Of a stretch of 6,455 bases of DNA, positions 1 to 6,455 are shown piece by piece. Source of the DNA: an uncultured Roseateles sp. (GTDB lineage: Bacteria; Pseudomonadota; Gammaproteobacteria; Burkholderiales; Burkholderiaceae). The position numbers and the translations under genes were made by a program. The stretch lies in assembly GCA_946480605.1 (NCBI GenBank), contig CAMLKW010000238.1:1-6455 (forward strand). The letters run 5' to 3'. The first letter of the stretch is position 1; each line of letters starts with the position of its first letter. The notes beneath the pieces were generated by a model that was not told the DNA's origin, made no database searches, and saw nothing but the letters and a program-made list of their open reading frames with translations.

Positions 1-593
<593 letters not shown>

Positions 594-611
594 TCCTCGG
601 CAAGAGCTGCG

Positions 612-644
612 AGGGGGCGCCCAAGGGCGCCCCTTCTTGTTTTT
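612..644 (+). terminator. Rho-independent terminator of the monomeric isocitrate dehydrogenase gene
   Basis: A perfect stem GGGGCGCC (614-621) / GGCGCCCC (626-633) with a four-base loop is followed by the T-rich run CTTCTTGTTTTT. The stem can extend by a G-T and an A-T pair at its base (612-613 with 634-635). It starts about 20 bases after the stop codon. Confidence 0.9.
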
Positions 645-704
645 GCCCCGAATAGCGCCCGCTTTTCACGCCGCGAAGGCCCCTGCAATCCACCAGAAAG
701 GCAA

Positions 705-730
705 TCGGCCGACACATTCCATAAAGTCGG
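705..730 (+). promoter_or_regulatory. Possible promoter/operator region of the intergenic small RNA
   Basis: CCGAC (709-713) and GTCGG (726-730) form a dyad with a 12-base spacer, and TCGGCCGA (705-712) is itself palindromic. Inside the dyad lies CATAAAGT (720-727), which contains -10-like hexamers (CATAAA or TAAAGT, each four of six matches to TATAAT). Transcription would then start near 732-735, just before the first hairpin of the proposed RNA. I find no good -35 hexamer, so a sigma-70 promoter is not established. The stretch CCATAAAGTCG closely resembles one upstream of the dimeric icd gene. Confidence 0.3.
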
Positions 731-731
731 A

Positions 732-829
732 CACTAGGCGTTTGCCTCCTGCAATGCCCGCTTACCGGGCGCCTCGTGAAGCACCACGATCGCCCCCCCG
801 ACCCCGGCCCAACGCCGGGGTTGCTTTTT
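732..829 (+). ncRNA. Probable small structured RNA between the two isocitrate dehydrogenase genes (icd-II ncRNA candidate)
   Basis: Four hairpins follow one another on the plus strand: AGGC/GCCT (736-739, 744-747; loop GTTT), GCCCG/CGGGC (756-760, 766-770; loop CTTAC), TCGTG/CACGA (774-778, 785-789; six-base loop) and a GC-rich terminator stem (801-808, 814-821) with a T run. The upstream gene already has its own terminator at 612-644, so this second plus-strand terminator implies a separate transcript of roughly 100 bases. Between the third hairpin and the terminator lies an unpaired C7 run (793-799), and CCTCCT (745-750) sits beside the first hairpin; both are complementary to Shine-Dalgarno sequences. 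A bioinformatically predicted family called icd-II ncRNA is named for proximity to this enzyme's gene, and the location fits, but membership is an inference from position. The 5' end is uncertain. Confidence 0.55.
801..829 (+). terminator. Rho-independent terminator of the intergenic small RNA
   Basis: Stem ACCCCGGC (801-808) / GCCGGGGT (814-821), all eight pairs matched, with loop CCAAC, followed by TGCTTTTT (822-829). It points along the plus strand and is the 3' hairpin of the proposed small RNA. It could also catch read-through from the monomeric dehydrogenase gene. Confidence 0.85.
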
Positions 830-837
830 GTGGCGGG

Positions 838-871
838 CAACAAAAAGCCCCGCGTTCCTCGGAGGCGGGGC
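838..871 (-). terminator. Rho-independent terminator of the dimeric icd gene
   Basis: Read on the minus strand, GCCCCGC (871-865) pairs with GCGGGGC (853-847) around an 11-base loop and is followed by TTTTTGTTG. It begins about 35 bases after the icd stop codon. It is distinct from the plus-strand terminator at 801-829, so each converging transcript has its own stop. Confidence 0.88.
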
Positions 872-905
872 CTGCGGCTTGCTCCTCGGGCAGCACCCGG
901 CGGGA

Positions 906-2162
<1,257 letters not shown>

Positions 2163-2198
2163 GTCTTGTGGGCTCCGCGGAGGGACAAAAACGAAACC

Positions 2199-2212
2199 GC
2201 GCGAGTTTATGG
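2199..2212 (-). promoter_or_regulatory. Possible -10 element of icd
   Basis: On the minus strand CCATAAACTCG (2212-2202) contains CATAAA, four of six matches to the sigma-70 -10 hexamer, just after the stop of the upstream gene. It would start an icd transcript near 2199 with a leader of about 36 bases. I see no clear -35 hexamer. Ten of eleven bases match CCATAAAGTCG at 719-729, ahead of the proposed small RNA. Confidence 0.3.
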
Positions 2213-2216
2213 CCCG

Positions 2217-2837
2217 TCAGCAGAGCAGCGCGACCTGCTGCCAGATGCCATGCACCAGCCCCCAGCCCGCGCCCAGCGCCAGCGTCAGCCCGGCCAGGCG
2301 CAGCGCCGGCGTCGCCCCATCACCGCCGCGGCGCAGCAGCCGCGCCCGCCACAGCGGCGCGATGACCAGGCCCGGCGTGCTGGCCAGCGCAAAACCGGCC
2401 ATGGCCGTGGCGCCCCCCAGCACGGAGCCCGACAGCGCCGCCAGCAGCAGCGCCGCATGCAGCAGCCCGCAGGGCATCGCCACCCAGGCCAGCCCCGTCA
2501 CGAAGGCATGACGCGGCTGCGGACGCCAGCGCACCGCGCCCAGCCAGGCCGGCACGCGGCCACGCAGCAGCAGACTCAGGCCCAGCAGCAGCAACGCCGC
2601 CTGCAGCAGCGCCCAGGCCGGCTGCAGCAGCGCGACGCTGCTGGAGGCGCGCGCCAGCACCTCCGTGGACGCCGCCGCCAAGGCGCCGCCGGCGGTGTAG
2701 GCCACCAGCCGGCCGGCCAGCAGCCGGAACGGCCTGGGGCCGCCCGCCAGCGCGCAGGGCGCGCTGCACATCGCCGCGCAGTGCGGGATGCCAGCCAGGC
2801 CCATCAGCACGACGGAGGCGACCAGCGCAGCGTTCAC
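2217..2837 (-). CDS. TauE/SafE-family (DsbD_2-like) integral membrane protein
   Basis: A 206-residue hydrophobic protein with about five or six predicted membrane segments and no soluble domain. The first segment contains the signature GLAGIPHCAAMC (His19, Cys20, Met23, Cys24) followed by Cys28, and a second half carries MPCGLLHA (Met121 to His127). Such His/Cys/Met clusters in membrane helices typify the 'sulfite exporter TauE/SafE' proteins that often accompany cbb3 oxidase and copper genes in proteobacteria. A metal or thiol transport role is plausible, but no substrate can be read from the sequence. I chose GTG at 2835-2837 because TAAGG lies 5 bases before it and it begins 7 bases after the hemN stop. 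A longer frame from an ATG at 2918 would overlap hemN by about 74 bases and add a polar, unlikely N-terminus. Close spacing implies co-transcription with hemN and thus possible FNR control. Confidence 0.82.
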   Translation of the reverse strand: MNAALVASVVLMGLAGIPHCAAMCSAPCALAGGPRPFRLLAGRLVAYTAGGALAAASTEVLARASSSVALLQPAWALLQAALLLLGLSLLLRGRVPAWLGAVRWRPQPRHAFVTGLAWVAMPCGLLHAALLLAALSGSVLGGATAMAGFALASTPGLVIAPLWRARLLRRGGDGATPALRLAGLTLALGAGWGLVHGIWQQVALLC

Positions 2838-2844
2838 GACAACC

Positions 2845-4227
2845 TTAGATGATCTTGGAGAAGCGCTCGCGGCTGGCGTCCGTCTGGCAGTAGCGGTCGA
2901 AGACCATGGCCACGGCACGCACGAAATACCAGCCCAGCGGCGTCACCTGGATGGCGCCCGGCTCAAGCACGACCAGTCCCTGCTCCGCCAGCGGCTCCAG
3001 CCGCTCCAGTTCGGCCGCGAAATAGCGCGGCACGTCCACCAGGTGGGAGGCCGCGATGGACTCGAACTCCAGCCGGCCCTGGCACATCAGCGCCATGATC
3101 ACGGCGCGACGCAGCAAGTCGTCGCGCGTCAGCGCCAGGCCGCGCTGGATGGGCAGGTGGCGCTGGTTCAGCGCATCCTCGTACTCGGGCAGCGTCTTCG
3201 CGTTCTGCGCATAGGTCGCGCCGACGCGGCTGATGGCCGACACGCCCAGTCCGATCAGGTCGCAGTCCGGCTGCGTGGAATAGCCCTGGAAGTTGCGATG
3301 CAGCAGGCCCTGCCGCTTGGCGACAGCCAGCGGGTCGTCGGGCAGCGCGAAATGGTCCATGCCGATGTAGGCATAGCCCTCGCCCAGCAGCTTGCTGATC
3401 GCGCCGGACAGCATGGCCAGCTTGTCGCCCGCCGGCGGCAGCAACTCGGCCACGATGCGGCGCTGCGGCTTGAAGCGCTGCGGCAGGTGGGCGTAGGCAT
3501 ACATCGCGATGCGGTCAGGTCGCAGCTCCGCGACCTGCTCGATGGTGCGCGCGAAGCTGGTGGGCGTCTGCTGCGGCAGGCCGTAGATCAGGTCCACGCT
3601 GATGGACGCAAAGCCCAGCTCGCGGGCGGACTGCATCAACGCCGCCACGGACGCCAGCGGCTGCACGCGATGCACGGCCTTCTGTACGGCGGGGTCGAAG
3701 TCCTGCACGCCGAAGGACAACCGGTTGAAGCCCAGTGCCTTCAGGTGCGCCAGCCGGCCGGCATCGACCGTGCGCGGGTCCACCTCGATGGACAGCTCCG
3801 CCCCCGGCAGCAGCCGGAAGTGGCGGCGCAACGAGGCCATCAGCGCACCCAGCTCCGCGTCGGACAGGAAGGTGGGCGAACCGCCACCCAGGTGCAGCTG
3901 CGACACCGGCGCATGCCCGCCCAACGCCGCGACCACCAGATCCATCTCCGCATCCAGCGCGGCCAGGTAGGGCGCCGCTCGTTCGTGGTGTTTGGTGATG
4001 ATCTTGTTGCAGGCGCAGTAGTAGCACAGCTGTTCGCAGAACGGGATGTGCACATAGACCGACAGCGGCTGGGCCACGCCGCGCTGCGCCAACGCCTGCA
4101 GGTGCTGGGGCGCCTGGTGCGCCTCGACGAAGCGATCGGCGGTCGGGTAGGAGGTGTAGCGCGGACCGGCCACGTCGTGACGGCGCAGCAGGTCGGGGTC
4201 CAGGGGTCGGTCGGTGACAGCAGCCAT
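2845..4227 (-). CDS. hemN: Oxygen-independent coproporphyrinogen III dehydrogenase (radical SAM)
   Basis: Oxidatively decarboxylates two propionate side chains of coproporphyrinogen III to give protoporphyrinogen IX without oxygen; a cytoplasmic step of heme synthesis under low oxygen. From ATG 4225-4227 the protein has 460 residues (E. coli HemN has 457). The radical SAM motif is intact: Cys64, Cys68 and Cys71 (C-x3-C-x2-C) with Tyr58 before it and Cys73 after it, matching E. coli Tyr56, Cys62, Cys66, Cys69 and Cys71 at a constant offset. GGGSPTFL (114-121) is the SAM-binding glycine motif, and YGLPQQT and YAHLP are typical of true HemN rather than the HemW paralogue. An in-frame GTG lies three codons upstream (4234-4236); neither start has a good ribosome binding site. 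The TauE/SafE-like gene follows by 7 bases. A perfect FNR box lies about 36 bases upstream, consistent with anaerobic control. Confidence 0.97.
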   Translation of the reverse strand: MAAVTDRPLDPDLLRRHDVAGPRYTSYPTADRFVEAHQAPQHLQALAQRGVAQPLSVYVHIPFCEQLCYYCACNKIITKHHERAAPYLAALDAEMDLVVAALGGHAPVSQLHLGGGSPTFLSDAELGALMASLRRHFRLLPGAELSIEVDPRTVDAGRLAHLKALGFNRLSFGVQDFDPAVQKAVHRVQPLASVAALMQSARELGFASISVDLIYGLPQQTPTSFARTIEQVAELRPDRIAMYAYAHLPQRFKPQRRIVAELLPPAGDKLAMLSGAISKLLGEGYAYIGMDHFALPDDPLAVAKRQGLLHRNFQGYSTQPDCDLIGLGVSAISRVGATYAQNAKTLPEYEDALNQRHLPIQRGLALTRDDLLRRAVIMALMCQGRLEFESIAASHLVDVPRYFAAELERLEPLAEQGLVVLEPGAIQVTPLGWYFVRAVAMVFDRYCQTDASRERFSKII

Positions 4228-4262
4228 GTGAGTCACTTTGCCCAGGGGCGTGGCTGCGGGTC

Positions 4263-4276
4263 TTGATCCACATCAA
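4263..4276. promoter_or_regulatory. Perfect FNR/Anr box between hemN and fnr
   Basis: TTGATCCACATCAA is an exact match to the FNR consensus TTGAT-N4-ATCAA. Its centre (4269.5) lies in the divergent region between hemN and fnr, so FNR made next door can act on either gene. Both half-sites suit the E..SR recognition helix seen in the neighbouring regulator. Confidence 0.93.
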
Positions 4277-4298
4277 GTGCGCAGCGGGCCGACCGGCC

Positions 4299-4311
4299 AA
4301 GAATGAGTCCC
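4299..4311 (+). promoter_or_regulatory. Candidate FNR-dependent (class II) promoter of fnr
   Basis: AAGAAT (4299-4304) matches the -10 hexamer at four of six positions. A start near 4311 would put the FNR box centre at about -41.5, the standard position for FNR class II activation, where the box replaces the -35. TTGACG (4314-4319) could serve as a separate -35, but I find no well-spaced -10 for it. The geometry suggests autoregulation of fnr; the start site is inferred. Confidence 0.45.
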
Positions 4312-4335
4312 AGTTGACGCAACCCCACAAACGCT

Positions 4336-5118
4336 ATGTTGATGAGCACCACGCCCGCGTCCCGCATGTCGATAATGCCCGACATGACGCTGCCCTCCCC
4401 CGCTGCCATCGAGCCTCTCAAGGTTGCCTGCTCCAGCTGCAACCTGCGCGAGCTGTGCCTGCCCGTGGGCCTGAACTCCAGCGAGCTGGATCAGCTGGAC
4501 GGCCTCATCGCCAAGCGTCGCGTCGTGCCGCGCGGCGACCATCTGTTCCGCAACGGCGAGCGCTTCGAGGCGCTGTACGCCGTGCGCACCGGCTTCTTCA
4601 AGACTTGCGTGGGCAGCGAGGACGGCCGCGACCAGGTCACCGGCTTCCAGATGGCTGGCGAGCTGCTGGGGCTGGACGGCATCAGCAGCGACCACCACCA
4701 CTGCGACGCCGTCGCGCTGGAGGACTCCTCGGTCTGCGTCATCCCCTACAACCAGTTGGAAGACCTGTCGCGCGAGTTCACCTCGCTGCAGCACTCCTTC
4801 CACAAGATCATGAGCCGCGAGATCGTGCGCGACCATGGCGTCATGCTGCTGCTGGGCAATATGCGCGCCGAGGAGCGGCTGGCCGCCTTCCTGCTGAACC
4901 TGACGCAACGTCTGCAGGCACGCGGCTTCTCCGCCTCCAGCCTGGTGCTGCGCATGACGCGCGAGGAAATCGGCAGCTACCTGGGCCTGAAGCTCGAAAC
5001 CGTCAGCCGCACCTTCTCCAAGTTCCAGGAGGACGGGCTGATGGAAGTCAAGCAACGCCAGCTGCGCATCCTGGACCAGGCGGGGCTGCAGGCCCTGGTG
5101 AACAACAGCCGCTGCTGA
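4336..5118 (+). CDS. fnr: FNR-type oxygen-sensing transcription factor
   Basis: A CRP/FNR-family regulator that carries an oxygen-labile [4Fe-4S] cluster and binds TTGAT-N4-ATCAA when oxygen is low. Counting from ATG 4336, the cluster ligands are Cys32, Cys35 and Cys41 (C-x2-C-x5-C) and Cys134; the 102-residue gap from the first to the fourth cysteine equals that in E. coli FNR (20 to 122). A cyclic-nucleotide-like beta domain spans roughly 45-160 and a helix-turn-helix about 205-235, with Glu221, Ser224 and Arg225 matching the E. coli DNA-contact residues Glu209, Ser212 and Arg213. The start is uncertain: in-frame ATGs lie at 4336, 4342, 4366, 4375 and 4384, none with a clear ribosome binding site. 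Starting at 4366 would place the first cysteine at residue 22, closest to E. coli. Cys91 and Cys123 are additional. The gene diverges from hemN across a perfect FNR box, suggesting autoregulation and control of hemN. Confidence 0.96.
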   Translation: MLMSTTPASRMSIMPDMTLPSPAAIEPLKVACSSCNLRELCLPVGLNSSELDQLDGLIAKRRVVPRGDHLFRNGERFEALYAVRTGFFKTCVGSEDGRDQVTGFQMAGELLGLDGISSDHHHCDAVALEDSSVCVIPYNQLEDLSREFTSLQHSFHKIMSREIVRDHGVMLLLGNMRAEERLAAFLLNLTQRLQARGFSASSLVLRMTREEIGSYLGLKLETVSRTFSKFQEDGLMEVKQRQLRILDQAGLQALVNNSRC

Positions 5119-5128
5119 CCCGGGGCCG

Positions 5129-5150
5129 CGCCGGCATCGCGATGCCGGCG
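5129..5150. repeat. Perfect 22-bp palindrome after fnr
   Basis: CGCCGGCATCG (5129-5139) is followed directly by its exact reverse complement (5140-5150), starting 11 bases after the fnr stop. As RNA it would fold into a very stable hairpin, but no T run follows on the plus strand, so it is not a standard Rho-independent terminator. It could attenuate read-through into ndh, protect the fnr 3' end, or be a protein-binding site. Confidence 0.75.
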
Positions 5151-5163
5151 GCTTGCAAGGCCA

Positions 5164-5183
5164 TGCAGCACACGCATGCTGCA
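5164..5183. repeat. Second hairpin ahead of the ndh gene
   Basis: TGCAGCA (5164-5170) and TGCTGCA (5177-5183) form a seven-pair stem around the loop CACGCA, ending 20 bases before the ndh start codon. It lies where a leader structure or an operator would be expected. A weak promoter-like pair, TTGCAA (5153-5158) and CATGCT (5175-5180), overlaps it. Confidence 0.45.
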
Positions 5184-5203
5184 CCGCAACAGCAACGGCT
5201 AGC

Positions 5204-6455
5204 ATGGCCCGCATGCGTCCCCAAGTCCTCATCATCGGCTGCGGCTTCGGCGGCCTGGAGGCGGCGCGCGCGCTGCGTGCCGCCGACGTCGACATCACCG
5301 TCGTCGACAAGACCAACCACCACCTGTTCCAGCCGCTGCTGTACCAGGTCGCAACCGCCGGGCTGTCGGCACCGGACATCGCCGCGCCGATACGCCATCT
5401 GTTCCGGCGCCAGCCCAACGTGAAGACGCTGCTGGGCGAGGTCACCGCCATCGACGCCGCGGCGCAGACGGTCACGCTGAAGGACGGCGCGCAGCTGCGC
5501 TGGGACCACCTCATCGTCGCCGCCGGCGCCACGCACAGCTATTTCGGGCGTGACGACTGGGCGCCGTTTGCGCCGGGGCTGAAGACGCTGGACGACGCCT
5601 TCGAGATCCGCCGCCGCGTGCTGTTGGCGTTCGAGGCCGCAGAACGCGAAGCAAACGGCGAGGACGACCCGGCAAAGCGCGCCGCGCTGCTGCAGTTCGT
5701 CGTGGTCGGCGCCGGCCCCACCGGCGTGGAGCTGGCCGGCACCTTTGCCGAGATCGCCCGCCACACGCTGCCGGGCGAGTTCCGCCACATCGACCCGCGC
5801 CAGGCCCGCGTCGTCCTCGTGGAAGGCAGCCCGCGCGTGCTGCAGAGCATGCCCGAGACCCTCAGCGAGCGCGCCCGCGAGCAGCTCGCGGCGCTGGGCG
5901 TGGAGGTGCGCCTCGGCGCCCGCGTGACAGGCATCGACGCCGAAGGACTGGATTTCACGACCGCTGCGGGGGCCGAACGGCTGGCCAGTCGCTGCGTCGT
6001 CTGGGCAGCCGGCGTGGCCGCGTCGCCGCTGGGCCGTGCGCTGGCCGCGGCCACCGGTTGCGCGCTGGACCGCGCCGGCCGCGTGGTGGTGCAGCCCGAC
6101 CTCAGCCTGGCCGGCCACCCGCGCATCCGGGTCATCGGCGACCTGGCCGCGGCGCACAGCCACGCACCGGGCCGCGAGCCCCGCCCGGTGCCCGGCGTGT
6201 CGCCCGGCGCCAAGCAGATGGGCCGCTGCGCCGCGGCCAACATCCAGCGTCAGTTGCGCGGCGCGGCCACCCTGCCCTTTCGCTACAGCGACTACGGCAA
6301 CCTGGCCACCATCGGCCGGCACAGCGCGGTCGTGGACCTGGGCACGCCGGCCGGGCCGCTGCGCTTCTCGGGCTACTTCGCGTGGCTGTTCTGGCTGTTC
6401 GCCCACGTGTACTTCCTGATCGGCTTTCGCAACCGGCTGGTGGTGTTGCTGGACT
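5204..6455 (+). CDS. ndh: Type II NADH:quinone oxidoreductase (NDH-2), 3' end outside window
   Basis: A single-subunit, FAD-containing dehydrogenase that passes electrons from NADH to quinone at the inner membrane without pumping protons. The frame is open for 417 codons to the window edge. By family size (about 430-440) only a short C-terminal piece is missing. Visible parts are the FAD-binding GCGFGG (12-17), the NHHLFQPLLYQVATAGL segment typical of NDH-2, the NADH-binding fold GAGPTGVEL (169-177), the second FAD motif VIGDLA (312-313 are Gly-Asp), PGVSPGAKQMG near the quinone end, and a Trp/Phe-rich stretch from about 390 (GYFAWLFWLFAHVYFLIGF) expected to anchor the protein to the membrane. 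I chose ATG 5204; ATG 5213 is the alternative, and neither has a strong ribosome binding site. It lies 85 bases after fnr in the same direction. E. coli FNR represses ndh, so a regulatory link is plausible, but no FNR box is visible in this gap. Confidence 0.94.
   Translation, partial: MARMRPQVLIIGCGFGGLEAARALRAADVDITVVDKTNHHLFQPLLYQVATAGLSAPDIAAPIRHLFRRQPNVKTLLGEVTAIDAAAQTVTLKDGAQLRWDHLIVAAGATHSYFGRDDWAPFAPGLKTLDDAFEIRRRVLLAFEAAEREANGEDDPAKRAALLQFVVVGAGPTGVELAGTFAEIARHTLPGEFRHIDPRQARVVLVEGSPRVLQSMPETLSERAREQLAALGVEVRLGARVTGIDAEGLDFTTAAGAERLASRCVVWAAGVAASPLGRALAAATGCALDRAGRVVVQPDLSLAGHPRIRVIGDLAAAHSHAPGREPRPVPGVSPGAKQMGRCAAANIQRQLRGAATLPFRYSDYGNLATIGRHSAVVDLGTPAGPLRFSGYFAWLFWLFAHVYFLIGFRNRLVVLLD

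Larger units (their letters stand above)
594..905. other. Convergent intergenic region with terminators and a probable small RNA
   Basis: This gap of about 310 bases separates two converging isocitrate dehydrogenase genes. It holds a plus-strand terminator (612-644), a stretch with no structure I can support (645-704), a dyad with a possible -10 element (709-730), a run of four hairpins read as a small RNA ending in its own plus-strand terminator (732-829), and a minus-strand terminator (838-871). I see no convincing protein-coding gene. The frames open across it on both strands lack family similarity and a ribosome binding site. Confidence 0.7.

Noticed and set aside
2838..2918. N-terminal extension of the TauE/SafE-like protein from ATG 2918
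   Set aside because: It would overlap hemN by about 74 bases and add a polar Ser/Arg/Thr-rich leader before the first membrane helix. GTG 2837 has a ribosome binding site and no overlap.
2788..4266. A 492-codon open frame on the plus strand opposite hemN
   Set aside because: It mirrors hemN, whose radical SAM motif and full-length match to HemN are unambiguous. The antisense product has biased composition and no motif.
5119..5203. A second FNR box controlling ndh
   Set aside because: I searched the gap for TTGAT-N4-ATCAA-like sequence and found none. The dyads present are unrelated to the FNR consensus.
4263..5423. A 386-codon plus-strand frame overlapping fnr and the start of ndh
   Set aside because: It is out of frame with both recognised genes, starts within the FNR box and has shadow-like Arg/Ala/Pro composition.
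5048..6406. A 452-codon open frame on the minus strand opposite fnr and ndh
   Set aside because: The plus strand over the same stretch encodes NDH-2 with both dinucleotide-binding motifs. The antisense frame is low-complexity Ala/Arg/Gly/Gln sequence and crosses the end of fnr.

Overview
The window is about 6.5 kb of GC-rich bacterial DNA, tightly packed with chromosomal housekeeping genes. The protein families, the pairing of a monomeric with a dimeric NADP-isocitrate dehydrogenase, and the hemN/fnr neighbourhood suggest a betaproteobacterium of the order Burkholderiales (Rubrivivax/Leptothrix/Roseateles-like). This is inferred from gene content and base composition, not from a database match. 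I see no mobile elements, tRNA or rRNA genes, CRISPR arrays or signs of horizontal transfer.

Layout, left to right. (1) 1-593, plus strand: the 3' end of a monomeric-type NADP-isocitrate dehydrogenase. (2) 594-905: a convergent intergenic region. It holds a terminator for the upstream gene, a probable small structured RNA on the plus strand (about 732-829: three small hairpins plus its own terminator), and a terminator facing the other way for the next gene. (3) 906-2162, minus strand: a complete dimeric NADP-isocitrate dehydrogenase, unrelated in fold history to the first one. (4) 2217-2837, minus strand: a small TauE/SafE (DsbD_2-like) membrane protein, 7 nt behind hemN. (5) 2845-4227, minus strand: hemN, oxygen-independent coproporphyrinogen III dehydrogenase. 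(6) 4228-4335: the divergent control region, with a perfect FNR box (TTGAT-N4-ATCAA). (7) 4336-5118, plus strand: an FNR-type oxygen sensor with all four cluster cysteines and the E..SR recognition helix. (8) 5119-5203: a short gap with two hairpins, one a perfect 22-nt palindrome. (9) 5204-6455, plus strand: a type II NADH:quinone oxidoreductase, open at the right edge.

The right half reads as an oxygen-response module: FNR senses low oxygen, its perfect operator lies between its own gene and hemN (anaerobic heme synthesis), and a proton-non-pumping NADH dehydrogenase lies just downstream. The left half is a TCA-cycle node, with two analogous isocitrate dehydrogenases facing each other across a probable small RNA. 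That RNA is the least conventional element here. Its position recalls the 'icd-II ncRNA' motif predicted by comparative genomics, but I cannot align it to that family here.
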